Shown one piece after another: positions 26,907 to 37,835 of a stretch of DNA of 64,000 bases; position 1 is the stretch's first letter; the number at the start of each line of letters is the position of its first letter. The position numbers and the translations under genes are program-made. Source of the DNA: Arthrobacter sp. FW306-2-2C-D06B (GTDB taxonomy: Bacteria > Actinomycetota > Actinomycetes > Actinomycetales > Micrococcaceae); assembly GCF_021789175.1 (NCBI RefSeq), contig NZ_CP084560.1:1736001-1800000 (forward strand). The letters are read 5' to 3'. The notes under the pieces were generated by a model that saw only the letters and a program-made list of their open reading frames with translations, did no database searches and was not told where the DNA came from.

Positions 26907-27806
26907 TCATTTGCCGCCGTTTGCCACCCATCGGGCGGCGTCCGCCAGCGCGGGGTGCTGCCAGGCAAAGCCTGAGTCCATCAGCCGTGCCGGTTCCATG
27001 CGCTGGTTGGCAAGGACAAGTTCCTCTGCCAAATGGCTGCCGAGGGCAAGTCGCAGCGCGGGGGCAGGTACGCGAAGGAAAGCCGGCCGGTGCAGGGCCG
27101 CCGCCAGCTGCGCAACGATGGCGTTGACGTCGGCACTTTCCGGGGCGCACACGTTGACGGGACCTTCGAGCGGGGAGTTGAGCAGGTATTCGAAGGCTGA
27201 AACTTCATCCACGAGGGAAATCCACGGCCAATACTGCCGGCCGTTACCGAGTGGTCCGCCCACGCCCATCTTCAACAACGGAAGGAGCGGCCCCAGCGCT
27301 CCGCCATCAGGGCTGAGGACCACACCCGTACGCGGCGTCACCACCCGCACGCCGGCGGGTGCCGTGTGGGCGGCGGCCTCCCAATCGACGCACAGGGTGG
27401 CCAGCATGCCTTTGCCTGGCCCCGCGTCCTCGCGGAGCAGGCCGGCACGGGACGAGCCGTAGTAACCCGAGGCCGACTGGCTCAGGAACGTTCCGGGCGG
27501 AGTTCCCAGCCGTCCCATGGCTGCCGTGAGCGTTTTTGTTGTCCGCAAACGTGAGTCGATGATGTCCCGCACGCGTGCTTTGGTCCAGCGGCGCTCCCCG
27601 ATGCCTGCCCCGGAGAGGTTGACCACGGCGTCCACACCGTCGAGTACCGCCTCATCCAATTGACCCGCGGCCGGATCCCAATATGCCTCGGCGGCTCCTG
27701 CTGGCGGACGGCGGACGAGCCGGACGACGTCGTGCCCACTGCCGAGGAGATGGGCGGAGAGCGCGGTTCCGATGAATCCTGAAGCACCCGAGATCACGAT
27801 TCGCAT
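26907..27806 (-). CDS. TIGR01777 family NAD-dependent epimerase-like protein
   Basis: A 299-residue extended SDR-like protein. It starts with the Rossmann motif MRIVISGASGFIGTALSAHL and has VVNLSGAGIGERRWT, SQSASGYYGSSRAG and WISLVDEVSAFEYLL, all characteristic of the TIGR01777 (SulA-like/YfcH) family. Function is unknown. The ATG at 27806 is chosen because the family begins there; an open frame continues upstream but without family similarity. The same family lies beside lipB in mycobacteria. It is convergent with the kinase, 4 bp apart. Confidence 0.9.
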   Translation of the reverse strand: MRIVISGASGFIGTALSAHLLGSGHDVVRLVRRPPAGAAEAYWDPAAGQLDEAVLDGVDAVVNLSGAGIGERRWTKARVRDIIDSRLRTTKTLTAAMGRLGTPPGTFLSQSASGYYGSSRAGLLREDAGPGKGMLATLCVDWEAAAHTAPAGVRVVTPRTGVVLSPDGGALGPLLPLLKMGVGGPLGNGRQYWPWISLVDEVSAFEYLLNSPLEGPVNVCAPESADVNAIVAQLAAALHRPAFLRVPAPALRLALGSHLAEELVLANQRMEPARLMDSGFAWQHPALADAARWVANGGK

Positions 27807-27878
27807 GCCCCATCTCATCATGGCAAGCATCACTTCGGCATTACGGCAGGCCTCAAAAGGGCTCGGTTCTCCTTTGAC

Positions 27879-27884
27879 TATGAT
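27879..27884 (+). promoter_or_regulatory. -10 hexamer of leaderless tricorn gene
   Basis: TATGAT ends 6 nt before the ATG at 27891; no Shine-Dalgarno sequence. Confidence 0.5.
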
Positions 27885-27890
27885 CGAACA

Positions 27891-30800
27891 ATGACCTCCT
27901 CCAGCTACTTCCGTTTCCCGCATTTGCACGGTGATTTGATCACTTTCGTGGCCGAAGACGACGTTTGGATTGCGCCCGTGGCCGGAGGCCGCGCGTGGCG
28001 GATCTCGGCCCAGCAGCTTCCTGCACGCAATCCGCGCTTCACCCCGGACGGAAAGCGGCTCGTCTGGACGACGATCGTCGGGACCGCTCCCGAGGTGGTG
28101 ACGGCAGAGGTCGACGGCGGCGGGTACCGGCAGTTGAGCTACTTCGGCCACAGCACCACCCGCGTCAAGGGATTCACCTCCACAGGCGACATTGTGGTCA
28201 CCACGGCTTTCGAACAGGCTGAGGGGCGGCACACGCATGCGTACGCCTTGCCATTCGATGGCGGCCCCGCCGTCGAGCTTCCCTTCGGCCCCGTCGAATC
28301 GGTGGCGTTCGGCCCGGAAGTGGGGGACGAGCGTCCCGTTGTCCTTGCGAGCGTGCTTTCCCGCGAGCCTGCCTGGTGGAAGAGGTACCGCGGCGGTACC
28401 GCCGGAAAACTGTGGATCGACGCCGACGGGAACGGCGAGTTCGCCCGCTTGCTTCCCGGGTTCGACGGGAACCTCGCGGACCCGCTGTGGGTAGGTGGAC
28501 GGATCGCCTTCCTCTCAGACCATGAGGGGTACGGAAATCTCTATTCAGTGCAGCCGGACGGTTCGGATCTGCGCCGGCATACCGATCACGAAGACTTCTA
28601 CGTCCGGCACGCCGCGAGCGACGGCAAGCGGGTCATCTTTGAATCGGCGGGTGAGTTGTGGATCCTGCCGACGCTCGATGCCGATGCCGAGGCCGCGCGG
28701 GTGGACATCTCGCTGGGCTCGGCATCCCAGTCGCGCCGCCCGTCACCCCTCAATGCCGCCGCCCACTTGGGCGACGTGTTCCCCAACGCAGCAGGTTCGG
28801 CCAGCGCGGTGGAATCCCACGGAACCATCCACTGGCTGCGCCACAAGGACGGACCGTCCCGGGTTGTCGAAGCGACCCCGGGCGTGCGCGCAAGGCTTCC
28901 CCGCCCCCTTGTTGACGGTCGTATCGCCTATGTAGCAGACCACGACGGCGTCGATTCCCTGTACATCAAGAGGATTGCCCCGCGTTTTTCGCGGCCTGCC
29001 GTCGAGGCGCCAGTCCAGGACGCTGGACCCGCGCCACGCGAAGCTGAAGAGGACGGCGCCGGACAATTGCCCCGCCCGGTCTCGGCATCGGCCATTGCGG
29101 GGCAGCCCGTGACGTCCGCGGTTCGGCTGCCGGAACCGCACGCCGAGCGCGCTACGGCGTCCGCGGACGCCGAGGCTGTCCCGGCCGACTCCGCGGGTGG
29201 CGGAGCCGAGGAGTCGCGGCTCGACTTCCTGAGGATCGACTTCCCCAAGGCAGCCCGTCCAAGCGCCCTTGAAGCCAGTCCAGATGGCCGGTGGCTTGCC
29301 GTGGGTACCGCATTCGGGGACGCCTACCTCGCCGACACTGCCAGTGGCACGTTGTCGCTGCTTGTCAGCGTAGGGGACGGCAGCATCGAAGGCCTCGCAT
29401 GGTCGCCGGACTCACAATGGCTCGCTTGGTCCGAGCCTGTGACGTCCTTCGGGTCGCGGAGCAAGTTGCGCATGGTCAGCACCGCCAACCCGGAAGACAT
29501 CGTGGAGGTCACCGATGGCCGCTTCTGCGACGAATCGCCGGCCTTCACTCCCGATGGCAAATTCCTGGCCTTCCTCTCGAACCGCAGCTTTGATCCGGTC
29601 TATGACGGCCATGCCTTCGACTTGTCTTTCCCCAGCCCCATCAAGCCGTACCTCGTGGCGCTGGCTGCAGCCACTCCTTCGCCCTTCGGCCCGGTGGTGG
29701 ACCTGCTGGACGAGGACGAAGCGGACGCCGTACCCGAAGGGAAGAACGGCGAGAAGTTTGGTCCGGGGGATGGCGCCGGGACCCCCGTCAAGGTCCGTGT
29801 GGACCGTGAGGGGCTGCCGTTGCGCGTCATCGGCGTCCCCGTGCCGCAGGGCAACTACTCGGCCCTTTCGGCCTCCAACGGCGCACTGCTGTGGCTCGAC
29901 ACCCCGCTCTCAGGCGTCACGGGAGATGGCCGCGGCACGGTGCAGGACAAGGCACCCGCTCCGGCGCTGGTCCGCTACGAGCTTTCGAAGCAGAAGCAGG
30001 TCACACTCGCGTCCGCGGTTGAGCGCTACCGATTGTCCGGAGACGGCAAGAAACTGGTCTTCGTCAACGACAAGAAGGTTGTCGCCGTACCGTCCGACGC
30101 CAAGGTTGAGGAAGAATCGGGCGAGCTGGTCAAGGTTGAGCTGAACCGGATCCGGGTGGTCATGGATCCGTTGGCCGTGTGGGGACAGGCGTTCGACGAA
30201 GCGTGGCGACTGCAGCGGGACTTCTTCTGGACCGAAGACATGGCCGGCCAGGACTGGGAATCGGTACATGGACGGTACCGTCCCGTCGTCGAACGCTTGG
30301 GCTCGCACGACGACCTGGTGGACCTTCTGTGGGAACTGCACGGTGAGCTGGGCACTTCCCACGCCTACGTGCGTCCGGTGGCGGTAAGCGAACCCGGGAG
30401 CAATGGACAGGGCAGGCTCGGCGCCGACCTCAAGCTCACGGAGGCCGGTTGGGAGATCACGCGCATCCTCGCCGGAGACTCTTCGGACCCCTTGGCCAAC
30501 TCTCCGCTGACGCGGCCGGGATCCGACGCGAAGGTGGGCGACGTTGTCCTGGCGATCGACGGCGTCGGGCTCTCCGCGGACCGTACTCCAGCCAAACAGC
30601 TGGTGGGCGCAGCGGGCCGGACGGTGGAACTCACGATCTTGAATGGCGGCGGGCACGGCGAGGGGGCCGGCCAGCAGCGGCGGATCGCCGTCGTTCCGGT
30701 GAAGGATGAGGAACGCTTGCGGTACCAGGAATGGGTGCACGCCAACAGGCGCACCGTGCGCGAGGCCTCGGACGGAAAGTTCGGGTACCTGCATGTCCCG

Positions 30801-31409
30801 GACATGATGGCCAACGGCTGGGCGCAGCTTCACCGGGACCTCGATACCGAGACCGCGCTGGACGGGTTGGTTGTCGATGTGCGGCGGAACCGTGGCGGCC
30901 ACACCTCGCAGCTCGTGGCGGAACTGATCGGACGCAAGGTCACCGGCTGGAGCATGCCCCGCGGCGAAAAGCCGCGCACCTACCCGCATCACGCCCCGCG
31001 TGGCCCCGTCATCATCCTGGCCGACGAATTCGCGGGTTCCGACGGCGACATCATCACCCAGGTGTCCAAACTCCGCGGCATCGGCCCGGTCATCGGCACC
31101 CGGACCTGGGGCGGCGTCGTGGGCATCGACAACCGTTTCTCCCTGGCTGACGGCACAGGGGTGACCCAACCGCGCTATGCCACGTGGTTCTCAGGCGGCA
31201 TCGGCTGGAGCGTGGAGAATTTCGGGGTTGAGCCGGACATTGAAGTGGTGTTCCCGCCCCACGCCTATGCGGCCGGCACGGATCCCCAGCTGGAGTACGG
31301 GATCGGCGCGCTCAAGGAAATGGTCCAGGAACTACCCACGGACCGGCCACCGCTGCGTGAAGGCTACCGCCAGGTGCGCCCCGCGGCCTTGCCCGCGAGG
31401 CCGCAATAG
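27891..31409 (+). CDS. Tricorn-type protease (S41)
   Basis: A 1172-residue cytoplasmic peptidase of the tricorn family, which degrades peptides released by large proteases such as the proteasome. The N-terminal two thirds are beta-propeller repeats (for example ARNPRFTPDGKRLVW, LEASPDGRWLAVGT, GLAWSPDSQWLAWSEP), interrupted by an Ala/Pro-rich low-complexity insert near residues 375-445. A PDZ domain follows the first catalytic pair (GTSHAYV near 822). The nucleophile serine and next Asp are in EFAGSDGDI near 1050, and NFGVEPDIEV may supply the glutamate. The typical tricorn tetrad is therefore plausible. There is no signal peptide. Confidence 0.92.
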   Translation: MTSSSYFRFPHLHGDLITFVAEDDVWIAPVAGGRAWRISAQQLPARNPRFTPDGKRLVWTTIVGTAPEVVTAEVDGGGYRQLSYFGHSTTRVKGFTSTGDIVVTTAFEQAEGRHTHAYALPFDGGPAVELPFGPVESVAFGPEVGDERPVVLASVLSREPAWWKRYRGGTAGKLWIDADGNGEFARLLPGFDGNLADPLWVGGRIAFLSDHEGYGNLYSVQPDGSDLRRHTDHEDFYVRHAASDGKRVIFESAGELWILPTLDADAEAARVDISLGSASQSRRPSPLNAAAHLGDVFPNAAGSASAVESHGTIHWLRHKDGPSRVVEATPGVRARLPRPLVDGRIAYVADHDGVDSLYIKRIAPRFSRPAVEAPVQDAGPAPREAEEDGAGQLPRPVSASAIAGQPVTSAVRLPEPHAERATASADAEAVPADSAGGGAEESRLDFLRIDFPKAARPSALEASPDGRWLAVGTAFGDAYLADTASGTLSLLVSVGDGSIEGLAWSPDSQWLAWSEPVTSFGSRSKLRMVSTANPEDIVEVTDGRFCDESPAFTPDGKFLAFLSNRSFDPVYDGHAFDLSFPSPIKPYLVALAAATPSPFGPVVDLLDEDEADAVPEGKNGEKFGPGDGAGTPVKVRVDREGLPLRVIGVPVPQGNYSALSASNGALLWLDTPLSGVTGDGRGTVQDKAPAPALVRYELSKQKQVTLASAVERYRLSGDGKKLVFVNDKKVVAVPSDAKVEEESGELVKVELNRIRVVMDPLAVWGQAFDEAWRLQRDFFWTEDMAGQDWESVHGRYRPVVERLGSHDDLVDLLWELHGELGTSHAYVRPVAVSEPGSNGQGRLGADLKLTEAGWEITRILAGDSSDPLANSPLTRPGSDAKVGDVVLAIDGVGLSADRTPAKQLVGAAGRTVELTILNGGGHGEGAGQQRRIAVVPVKDEERLRYQEWVHANRRTVREASDGKFGYLHVPDMMANGWAQLHRDLDTETALDGLVVDVRRNRGGHTSQLVAELIGRKVTGWSMPRGEKPRTYPHHAPRGPVIILADEFAGSDGDIITQVSKLRGIGPVIGTRTWGGVVGIDNRFSLADGTGVTQPRYATWFSGGIGWSVENFGVEPDIEVVFPPHAYAAGTDPQLEYGIGALKEMVQELPTDRPPLREGYRQVRPAALPARPQ

Positions 31410-31431
31410 GGCTGGCTGAAGGCCGGCAAAA

Positions 31432-31471
31432 CGAAGTCCCCGCCCTTCCGGATGGAAAGGCGGGGACTTCG
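31432..31471. terminator. Bidirectional terminator, tricorn/OsmC
   Basis: A 13-bp stem (CGAAGTCCCCGCC from 31432 with GGCGGGGACTTCG ending 31471) between convergent genes. Confidence 0.75.
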
Positions 31472-31491
31472 CTGCTTTGGACGTGTTGCCG

Positions 31492-31920
31492 CTAGGAAGC
31501 GAGCGTGGCATCCAGCGTGATCGGAGTTGCCCGGAGTGCCTGGGATACCGGGCAGTTGACCTTCGCGTCCTCGGCGAGGCGCTGGAATTCTTCTTCGGAG
31601 ACACCGGGGATGCGTGCGCTCACGGTCAAGTGGATGCCCGTGATGCCCTCGCCCGGCTGGAAGGTGACGTCGGCCTTGGTGTTGACCTCTTCCGGCGTGA
31701 AGCCCGCACCTGCCACGCCGTTGCTGAACGCCATCGAGAAGCATGCCGAGTGTGCTGCGGCAATCAGCTCTTCGGGGCTGGTCTTGCCCTCTGCGGACTC
31801 CGCGCGGGCCTTCCACGTGACGTTGAAGGTTCCGAGTCCGGAGCTGTCCAGCGTGGTGTTGCCGGCGCCTTCGATCAGGTTGCCGTTCCATACGGTGTGT
31901 GCGGTGCGTGTTGTAGCCAT
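31492..31920 (-). CDS. OsmC family peroxiredoxin
   Basis: A 142-residue OsmC-like thiol peroxidase that reduces organic hydroperoxides. The two redox cysteines are visible in AHSACFSMAF and KVNCPVSQAL, with the intervening helix and the SPEELIAAAHSAC signature. It resembles the OsmC rather than the Ohr subgroup by its N-terminus (RTAHTVWNGNLIEGAG). The ATG at 31920 has GGAG upstream; a GTG 6 bases earlier is also possible. No OhrR-type regulator is adjacent. Confidence 0.93.
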   Translation of the reverse strand: MATTRTAHTVWNGNLIEGAGNTTLDSSGLGTFNVTWKARAESAEGKTSPEELIAAAHSACFSMAFSNGVAGAGFTPEEVNTKADVTFQPGEGITGIHLTVSARIPGVSEEEFQRLAEDAKVNCPVSQALRATPITLDATLAS

Positions 31921-32047
31921 GTTCACTCCTCAGCGTCGTTGCGAATTGGCATCCGGAAACCGGATGCCGCCGGGATCAATCCTAGGGATTCGACGGCGGC
32001 GGCGCACCGCTGTCCGCTCTCAGAGGATTGTGACTGCCACGCGGGGA

Positions 32048-32401
32048 TTACTGCCAGATCGTGGCGATGGCGATGTTGAGCAATCCCAGGCCTCCGACGC
32101 CGTGGGCCAGGCCGGTCGAGACCGGTTCGCCCTTCTTGACCTTGCGCGAGCCGATGACGGCGAGCACGGCCACTGCGAGACCGATCGCGAACTTGATGCC
32201 GAGCTTGAAGTAGTTAGGGTCGGCATTGGGCAGCATGGGCAGGATTCCCATCATCGCAATACCGGTGATCAGCTGCACGAAGGCGCCATCCCGCTGGCGC
32301 GGGTGCACAGTCGGCTGCTTCATGGTGGCGATCCAGTAGCCCACAATCATGGCTGCGCCGACGATGTGCAAGAACAGCAGGACGTTGAAGAGGATAGTCA
32401 T
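32048..32401 (-). CDS. Small integral membrane protein, unknown function
   Basis: A 117-residue protein with four hydrophobic segments (about 2-24, 42-58, 66-84, 96-115) and short polar loops (KQPTVHPRQRDG, GSRKVKKGEP). Histidine in the first helix (LLFLHIVGAAM) and its overall layout resemble small DUF2269-like or heme-associated membrane proteins, but I cannot assign a family firmly. TAAGCT lies 6 nt before the ATG. It is flanked by OsmC and the sucB terminator and appears monocistronic. Confidence 0.8.
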   Translation of the reverse strand: MTILFNVLLFLHIVGAAMIVGYWIATMKQPTVHPRQRDGAFVQLITGIAMMGILPMLPNADPNYFKLGIKFAIGLAVAVLAVIGSRKVKKGEPVSTGLAHGVGGLGLLNIAIATIWQ

Positions 32402-32407
32402 GGCTCC

Positions 32408-32413
32408 AGCTTA
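32408..32413 (-). promoter_or_regulatory. -10 hexamer before the 32401 gene
   Basis: TAAGCT on the minus strand ends 6 nt before the ATG at 32401. Confidence 0.4.
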
Positions 32414-32470
32414 TCCAGAATCTTCTACGAGCCGTAGCAAAGCCACGGGGCAATATCCGGGCATGAAAAA

Positions 32471-32508
32471 CGGGAAGGTCCCGGCGGTTTCCCGTCGGGA
32501 CCTTCCCG
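32471..32508 (-). terminator. Terminator after sucB
   Basis: A perfect 13-bp stem (32471-32483 with 32496-32508, CGGGAAGGTCCCG / CGGGACCTTCCCG), followed on the minus strand by TTTTT. It ends the lpd-sucB transcript. Confidence 0.9.
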
Positions 32509-32525
32509 TCACACTATGACTGGAA

Positions 32526-34271
32526 TCAGAGGCCCAGGTCGGCTTCGAAGGAACCTTCCTCAAGGCGGGCCCTGAGGGTCTGCAGGAAGCGGCCAGCGTC
32601 GGCACCGTCAACCAGGCGGTGATCGTACGTGAGGGACAGGTACATCATGGAGCGGATGGCGATCGAGTCGTCACCGTTCTCGTCGGCAACGACAACCGGA
32701 CGCTTGACGATCGCGCCGGTGCCCAGGATGCCCACCTGGGGCTGGTTGATGATCGGCGTGTCGAACAACGCGCCGACAGACCCGATGTTGGTGATGCTGA
32801 AGGTACCGCCGGACAGCTCGTCCGGACCGATCTTCCCCTGGCGCGTACGGCCGGCGACATCGGCGATCTTGCTGGCCAGGCCGGCAAGGTTCAAGTTGCC
32901 GGCGTCGGAAATCACCGGGACCAGCAGGCCCTTGTCGGTGTCCACCGCGATCGCGAGGTGTTCCGCGTTGTGGTACGTGATTTCCTGCTTGGCTTCGTCG
33001 TACGCAGCGTTCAGCTTGGGGTGCTGCTTCAAGGCTTCGGCCACGGCCTTGGCGATGAACGGCAGGAAGGTCAGCTTGACGCCGTTCTGGGCCTCGAAAG
33101 AGCCCTTGGCCTTGAGGCGGAGCTTGGCGATCTTGGTCATGTCGACCTCGTGCACCTGGGTGAGCTGCGTTGAGGTTTCGAGGGACTCGCGCATGCGGCG
33201 GGCGATGACCTGGCGGATGCGCGGGGCCTTCTCCACGGTCCCGCGGAGCGAAGAGGCCGCCACGGGGGCGGCAGCAGGCTTGCCGGGGGTCGTGGGAGCT
33301 GCGGACGCCGGCGCAGCGGCTGCGGCCTTCTTTGCGTCGGCCGCGGCAAGCACGTCCTGCTTCCGGATACGGCCGCCGACGCCGGTGCCCGTCACGGTGG
33401 TGATGTCGACACCGTTCTGGTTGGCCAGCTTGCGGACGAGGGGAGTGACGTAGCCGGACTCGCTCGAAGACGCTGCGGGTGCGGCAACCGGTGCCGCGGC
33501 AGCCGGTGCTGCTGCCGGTGCCGGTGCTGCCGGAGCGGGTACGGCTTCAACAACGGGTGCCGCCGCGGCGGGGGCTGCTGCTACAGGTGCCGGAGCGGCT
33601 GCGGGTGCCAGTGCGGCGGCGGGTGCCGGTGCTGCTGCGGCGGGGGCGCCGGAGCCGATGACGGCAAGAACGGAACCGACTTCAGCAGTGTCGTCTTCGT
33701 TGACGCGGATTTCGAGCAAAGTACCGGCCACGGGGGAGGGGATCTCGGTGTCGACCTTGTCGGTGGAGACCTCGAGGAGCGGTTCGTCCACCTCGACGGT
33801 GTCGCCGACGGCCTTGAGCCAGCGGGTGACGGTGCCTTCGGTGACGCTTTCACCCAAGGCGGGGAGAGTCACGTCGTGACCCGATGCCTCCCCGGATGCT
33901 GCGGCGGGGGCTGCGGATTCTTCGGCTGCGGGAGCCGGTGCCGCTTCAGGGGCAGGTGCAGCCTCAGCTGCCGGTGCGGGGGCTGCCGGTGCTTCTTCCG
34001 CAGGAGCGGCTGCGGGCGCTGCAGCGCCGTTGCTGCCGCTGCCGATCCGGACTAGGGGAGCGCCGACTTCGGCGGTCTCGTCTTCAGCTACGAGGATTTC
34101 TTCGATGATGCCGGCAATAGGGGACGGGATTTCGGTGTCTACTTTGTCGGTGGAAACTTCGAGCAGGGGCTCGTCGACTTCCACTCGGTCACCAACCTGC
34201 TTGAGCCAGCGAGTGACGGTGCCTTCGGTGACGCTTTCACCGAGGGCGGGCAAGTTAACGGATTCAGACAT
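32526..34271 (-). CDS. sucB: Dihydrolipoyl acyltransferase, E2 of 2-oxoacid dehydrogenase
   Basis: The acyl-transfer core of pyruvate or 2-oxoglutarate dehydrogenase. The 581 residues have two lipoyl domains (1-77 and 133-208) with lipoyl lysines K43 and K172 in identical [10 protein letters not shown] contexts. Ala/Pro-rich linkers follow each, then a peripheral subunit-binding domain ([17 protein letters not shown]) and the catalytic domain with [13 protein letters not shown]. Family naming is usually SucB; the mycobacterial homologue beside lipB (DlaT) serves pyruvate dehydrogenase, so the true complex may be that one. No E1 gene is here. A GGAG precedes the ATG. It follows lpd. Confidence 0.93.
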   Translation of the reverse strand: MSESVNLPALGESVTEGTVTRWLKQVGDRVEVDEPLLEVSTDKVDTEIPSPIAGIIEEILVAEDETAEVGAPLVRIGSGSNGAAAPAAAPAEEAPAAPAPAAEAAPAPEAAPAPAAEESAAPAAASGEASGHDVTLPALGESVTEGTVTRWLKAVGDTVEVDEPLLEVSTDKVDTEIPSPVAGTLLEIRVNEDDTAEVGSVLAVIGSGAPAAAAPAPAAALAPAAAPAPVAAAPAAAAPVVEAVPAPAAPAPAAAPAAAAPVAAPAASSSESGYVTPLVRKLANQNGVDITTVTGTGVGGRIRKQDVLAAADAKKAAAAAPASAAPTTPGKPAAAPVAASSLRGTVEKAPRIRQVIARRMRESLETSTQLTQVHEVDMTKIAKLRLKAKGSFEAQNGVKLTFLPFIAKAVAEALKQHPKLNAAYDEAKQEITYHNAEHLAIAVDTDKGLLVPVISDAGNLNLAGLASKIADVAGRTRQGKIGPDELSGGTFSITNIGSVGALFDTPIINQPQVGILGTGAIVKRPVVVADENGDDSIAIRSMMYLSLTYDHRLVDGADAGRFLQTLRARLEEGSFEADLGL

Positions 34272-34324
34272 GTCGTCCCCGTTCTCCTTATTGATCTTTA
34301 GTGCGGATGAGTGTTGCCTGCTGG

Positions 34325-34359
34325 GGTCCTGCGCCCGCAGTTCGTGCGGGCGCAGGACC
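34325..34359 (-). terminator. Strong hairpin between lpd and sucB
   Basis: A perfect 15-bp inverted repeat with a 5-nt loop (34325-34339 with 34345-34359). It begins 20 bp after the lpd stop and ends 54 bp before the sucB ATG on the minus strand. No T-run follows, so it may attenuate or stabilise rather than fully terminate. Confidence 0.6.
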
Positions 34360-34378
34360 GGGTGTCTTGCGTAAAGAC

Positions 34379-35761
34379 TTAGCCGTGGAGCGGCTTTCCT
34401 GCCAGCGCGAGGTGGACTTCGCCCAGGGTCTCGTTCTGCGTCGGGTGTGCGTGGATGAACTGGGCCACGTCCTCCGGGTGTGCTTCCCAGTTGACGATCA
34501 GCTGTGCTTCGCCGATCTGCTCGCCCATGCGGGAACCGATCATGTGGATACCGACAACCGGACCGTCCTTCTGGCGGACCACCTTCACGATGCCGCCGGT
34601 GCCCAGGATGGAGCTCTTGCCGTTGCCGGCCAGGTTGTATTCCTGGGTCTGGACCTGGTCCTCGCCGAACTTCTCCTTGGCGCCCTTTTCGGTGTAGCCA
34701 ACGGTGGCGATTTCAGGTTCGCAGAAGGTGACCTTCGGGATGTTCACGTCTTCGACGACCACCGGATTGAGGCCGGCGATCTCTTCGGCGACGAAGATGC
34801 CCTGCTGGTACCCGCGGTGGGCCAGCTGGACGCCGGGGACGATGTCGCCGACGGCGTAGACGTTGCCGACGCCGGTGTGCAGGCGTTCGTTGGTGATGAC
34901 GAAGCCGCGGTCGATGGTGACGCCGGCTTCTTCGTAACCGAGGTTGGCGGTGACGGGGCCACGGCCCACGGCAACAAGGAGGAGATCGGCTTCGAAGGTC
35001 TGGCCGTCAACCAGCGTGACCTTCACGCCGTTGTCGTCCTGCTCGACGCCCTGGAAGAAGACGCCGGTGCTGAACTTGATGCCGCGCTTCTTGAAGGCGC
35101 GCTCAAGGTTCTTCACGATGGCGGCGTCCTCGTTGGGAACGAGGGAGGGGAGGCCTTCAACGATCGTGACGTCGACGCCGAAGGACTTCCACACGGAAGC
35201 GAATTCGACGCCGATGACGCCGCCGCCGAGCACGATGACGCTCTTGGGGATGTAGTCCATGGTCAGCGCTTCATCGGAGGTGATGACCCGGCCGCCGATT
35301 TCCAGGCCGGGCAGGGAACGGGAGTAGGAACCCGTGGCCAGGACGATGTTCTTGCCCTTGTAGGCTGTGCCGTTCACGACGACGGTGTCGGTGCCCTGCA
35401 GCTTGCCTTCGCCTTCGATGACCGTGATGCCCTTGGACTTGATGAGTCCCTGCAGGCCCTTGTACTTACCGGCGACGATTCCGTCCTTGTAGGCGTTCAC
35501 GGCCGTGATGTCGATGCTGTCCAGCGTGACGTTGACTCCGTACTTGGCGGAATCGCGTGCGTGGTCGGCCAGTTCCGCCGAGTGCAGCAGGGCCTTGGTG
35601 GGGATACACCCGTTGTGCAGGCAGGTGCCGCCGAGCTTTCCCTTCTCGACGAGGCCAACGGTGAAACCTAGCTGAACGGCACGCAGAGCCGTGGCGTAGC
35701 CGCCGCTGCCGCCACCGAGTACCAGGATGTCGAATTCTTGCGCAGTTGCCTGATCGGCCAC
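34379..35761 (-). CDS. lpdA: Dihydrolipoyl dehydrogenase (E3)
   Basis: Flavoprotein that reoxidises dihydrolipoyl groups with NAD+. From the GTG at 35761 the product is 460 residues. The FAD motif [14 protein letters not shown] (15-28), the redox disulfide C47/C52 ([13 protein letters not shown]), the NAD motif [13 protein letters not shown], the second FAD motif [10 protein letters not shown] and the C-terminal [12 protein letters not shown] with the catalytic His/Glu are all present. The start is chosen because FAD-binding sequence begins shortly after; GAGGGAG lies upstream. An inverted repeat at 35874-35893 may be an operator. Confidence 0.97.
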   Translation of the reverse strand: MADQATAQEFDILVLGGGSGGYATALRAVQLGFTVGLVEKGKLGGTCLHNGCIPTKALLHSAELADHARDSAKYGVNVTLDSIDITAVNAYKDGIVAGKYKGLQGLIKSKGITVIEGEGKLQGTDTVVVNGTAYKGKNIVLATGSYSRSLPGLEIGGRVITSDEALTMDYIPKSVIVLGGGVIGVEFASVWKSFGVDVTIVEGLPSLVPNEDAAIVKNLERAFKKRGIKFSTGVFFQGVEQDDNGVKVTLVDGQTFEADLLLVAVGRGPVTANLGYEEAGVTIDRGFVITNERLHTGVGNVYAVGDIVPGVQLAHRGYQQGIFVAEEIAGLNPVVVEDVNIPKVTFCEPEIATVGYTEKGAKEKFGEDQVQTQEYNLAGNGKSSILGTGGIVKVVRQKDGPVVGIHMIGSRMGEQIGEAQLIVNWEAHPEDVAQFIHAHPTQNETLGEVHLALAGKPLHG

Positions 35762-35873
35762 TAGGACGCTCCCTCGCGTGAGCGATGACACGCGACTACG
35801 CGTCATCTGGTCTTGGAACTTGTACTGCCGCGATTATGCCAGCACCGAAGTTCTCTTGCATTTGTGACTACTT

Positions 35874-35893
35874 TGGTTCACCTTAGCGAACCA
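35874..35893. promoter_or_regulatory. Inverted repeat upstream of lpd
   Basis: TGGTTC-N8-GAACCA, 113 bp before the lpd GTG in a 235-bp gap with no gene. It looks like an operator; the regulator is not identified. Confidence 0.35.
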
Positions 35894-35959
35894 CTTATCC
35901 ATGCTCCACCCTGCCGGGGCATTTGTGGGGCGCTTGTGGCCAGACTCACGTCGGGCCGT

Positions 35960-35982
35960 GGGGCCGGTCATGAACCGGCCCC
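35960..35982 (-). terminator. Hairpin after pepA
   Basis: A perfect 9-bp stem (GGGGCCGGT / ACCGGCCCC) with a 5-nt loop, 15 bp past the pepA stop on the minus strand. No T-run. Confidence 0.5.
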
Positions 35983-35996
35983 ACTTGGGGACGCGC

Positions 35997-37517
<1,521 letters not shown>

Positions 37518-37835
37518 GAGGATTTGTCCTCATCTCTCTCTGCATGGCTTGGCCGGGCTGCATGTTAGGCGCCCGGCCCTGGTACCCCTCGGTTGTCCGC
37601 TTGTGACAACGTCGGTGGTTGCTTGGGTCCGCACACGGCGGCACGTCTCGATCGTAGTCTGTCTGTTGCGCGGGAAAGCAATTAAATGAGAGTTGCGGCA
37701 CATTGGCCGACAGGAATGCGCGGCCCGTCCGGGGCGTTGTACCAATACATGGAGCGTGGCCGGCCGCCGAGGCGTCTGCTGCGGCGTGCAGCCGCCTGCT
37801 CCTCCAAGAATTTGAAACTGCGAAAGGAACATGCC
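37518..37835. other. 318-bp divergent region between pepA and PAC2 gene
   Basis: No gene is supported here. It contains an inverted repeat TTGTC-N7-GACAA (37593-37609) toward the pepA side and a GAAAGGA ribosome-binding site for the PAC2 gene. A longer in-frame start for PAC2 (37686) exists but its extra residues are Arg/Gly-rich and look non-coding. Confidence 0.5.

Noticed and set aside
37686..37835. Longer PAC2 N-terminus from an upstream in-frame codon
   Set aside because: The extra 50 residues are Arg/Gly/Pro-rich and the GTG at 37836 has a good ribosome-binding site and family-like start.
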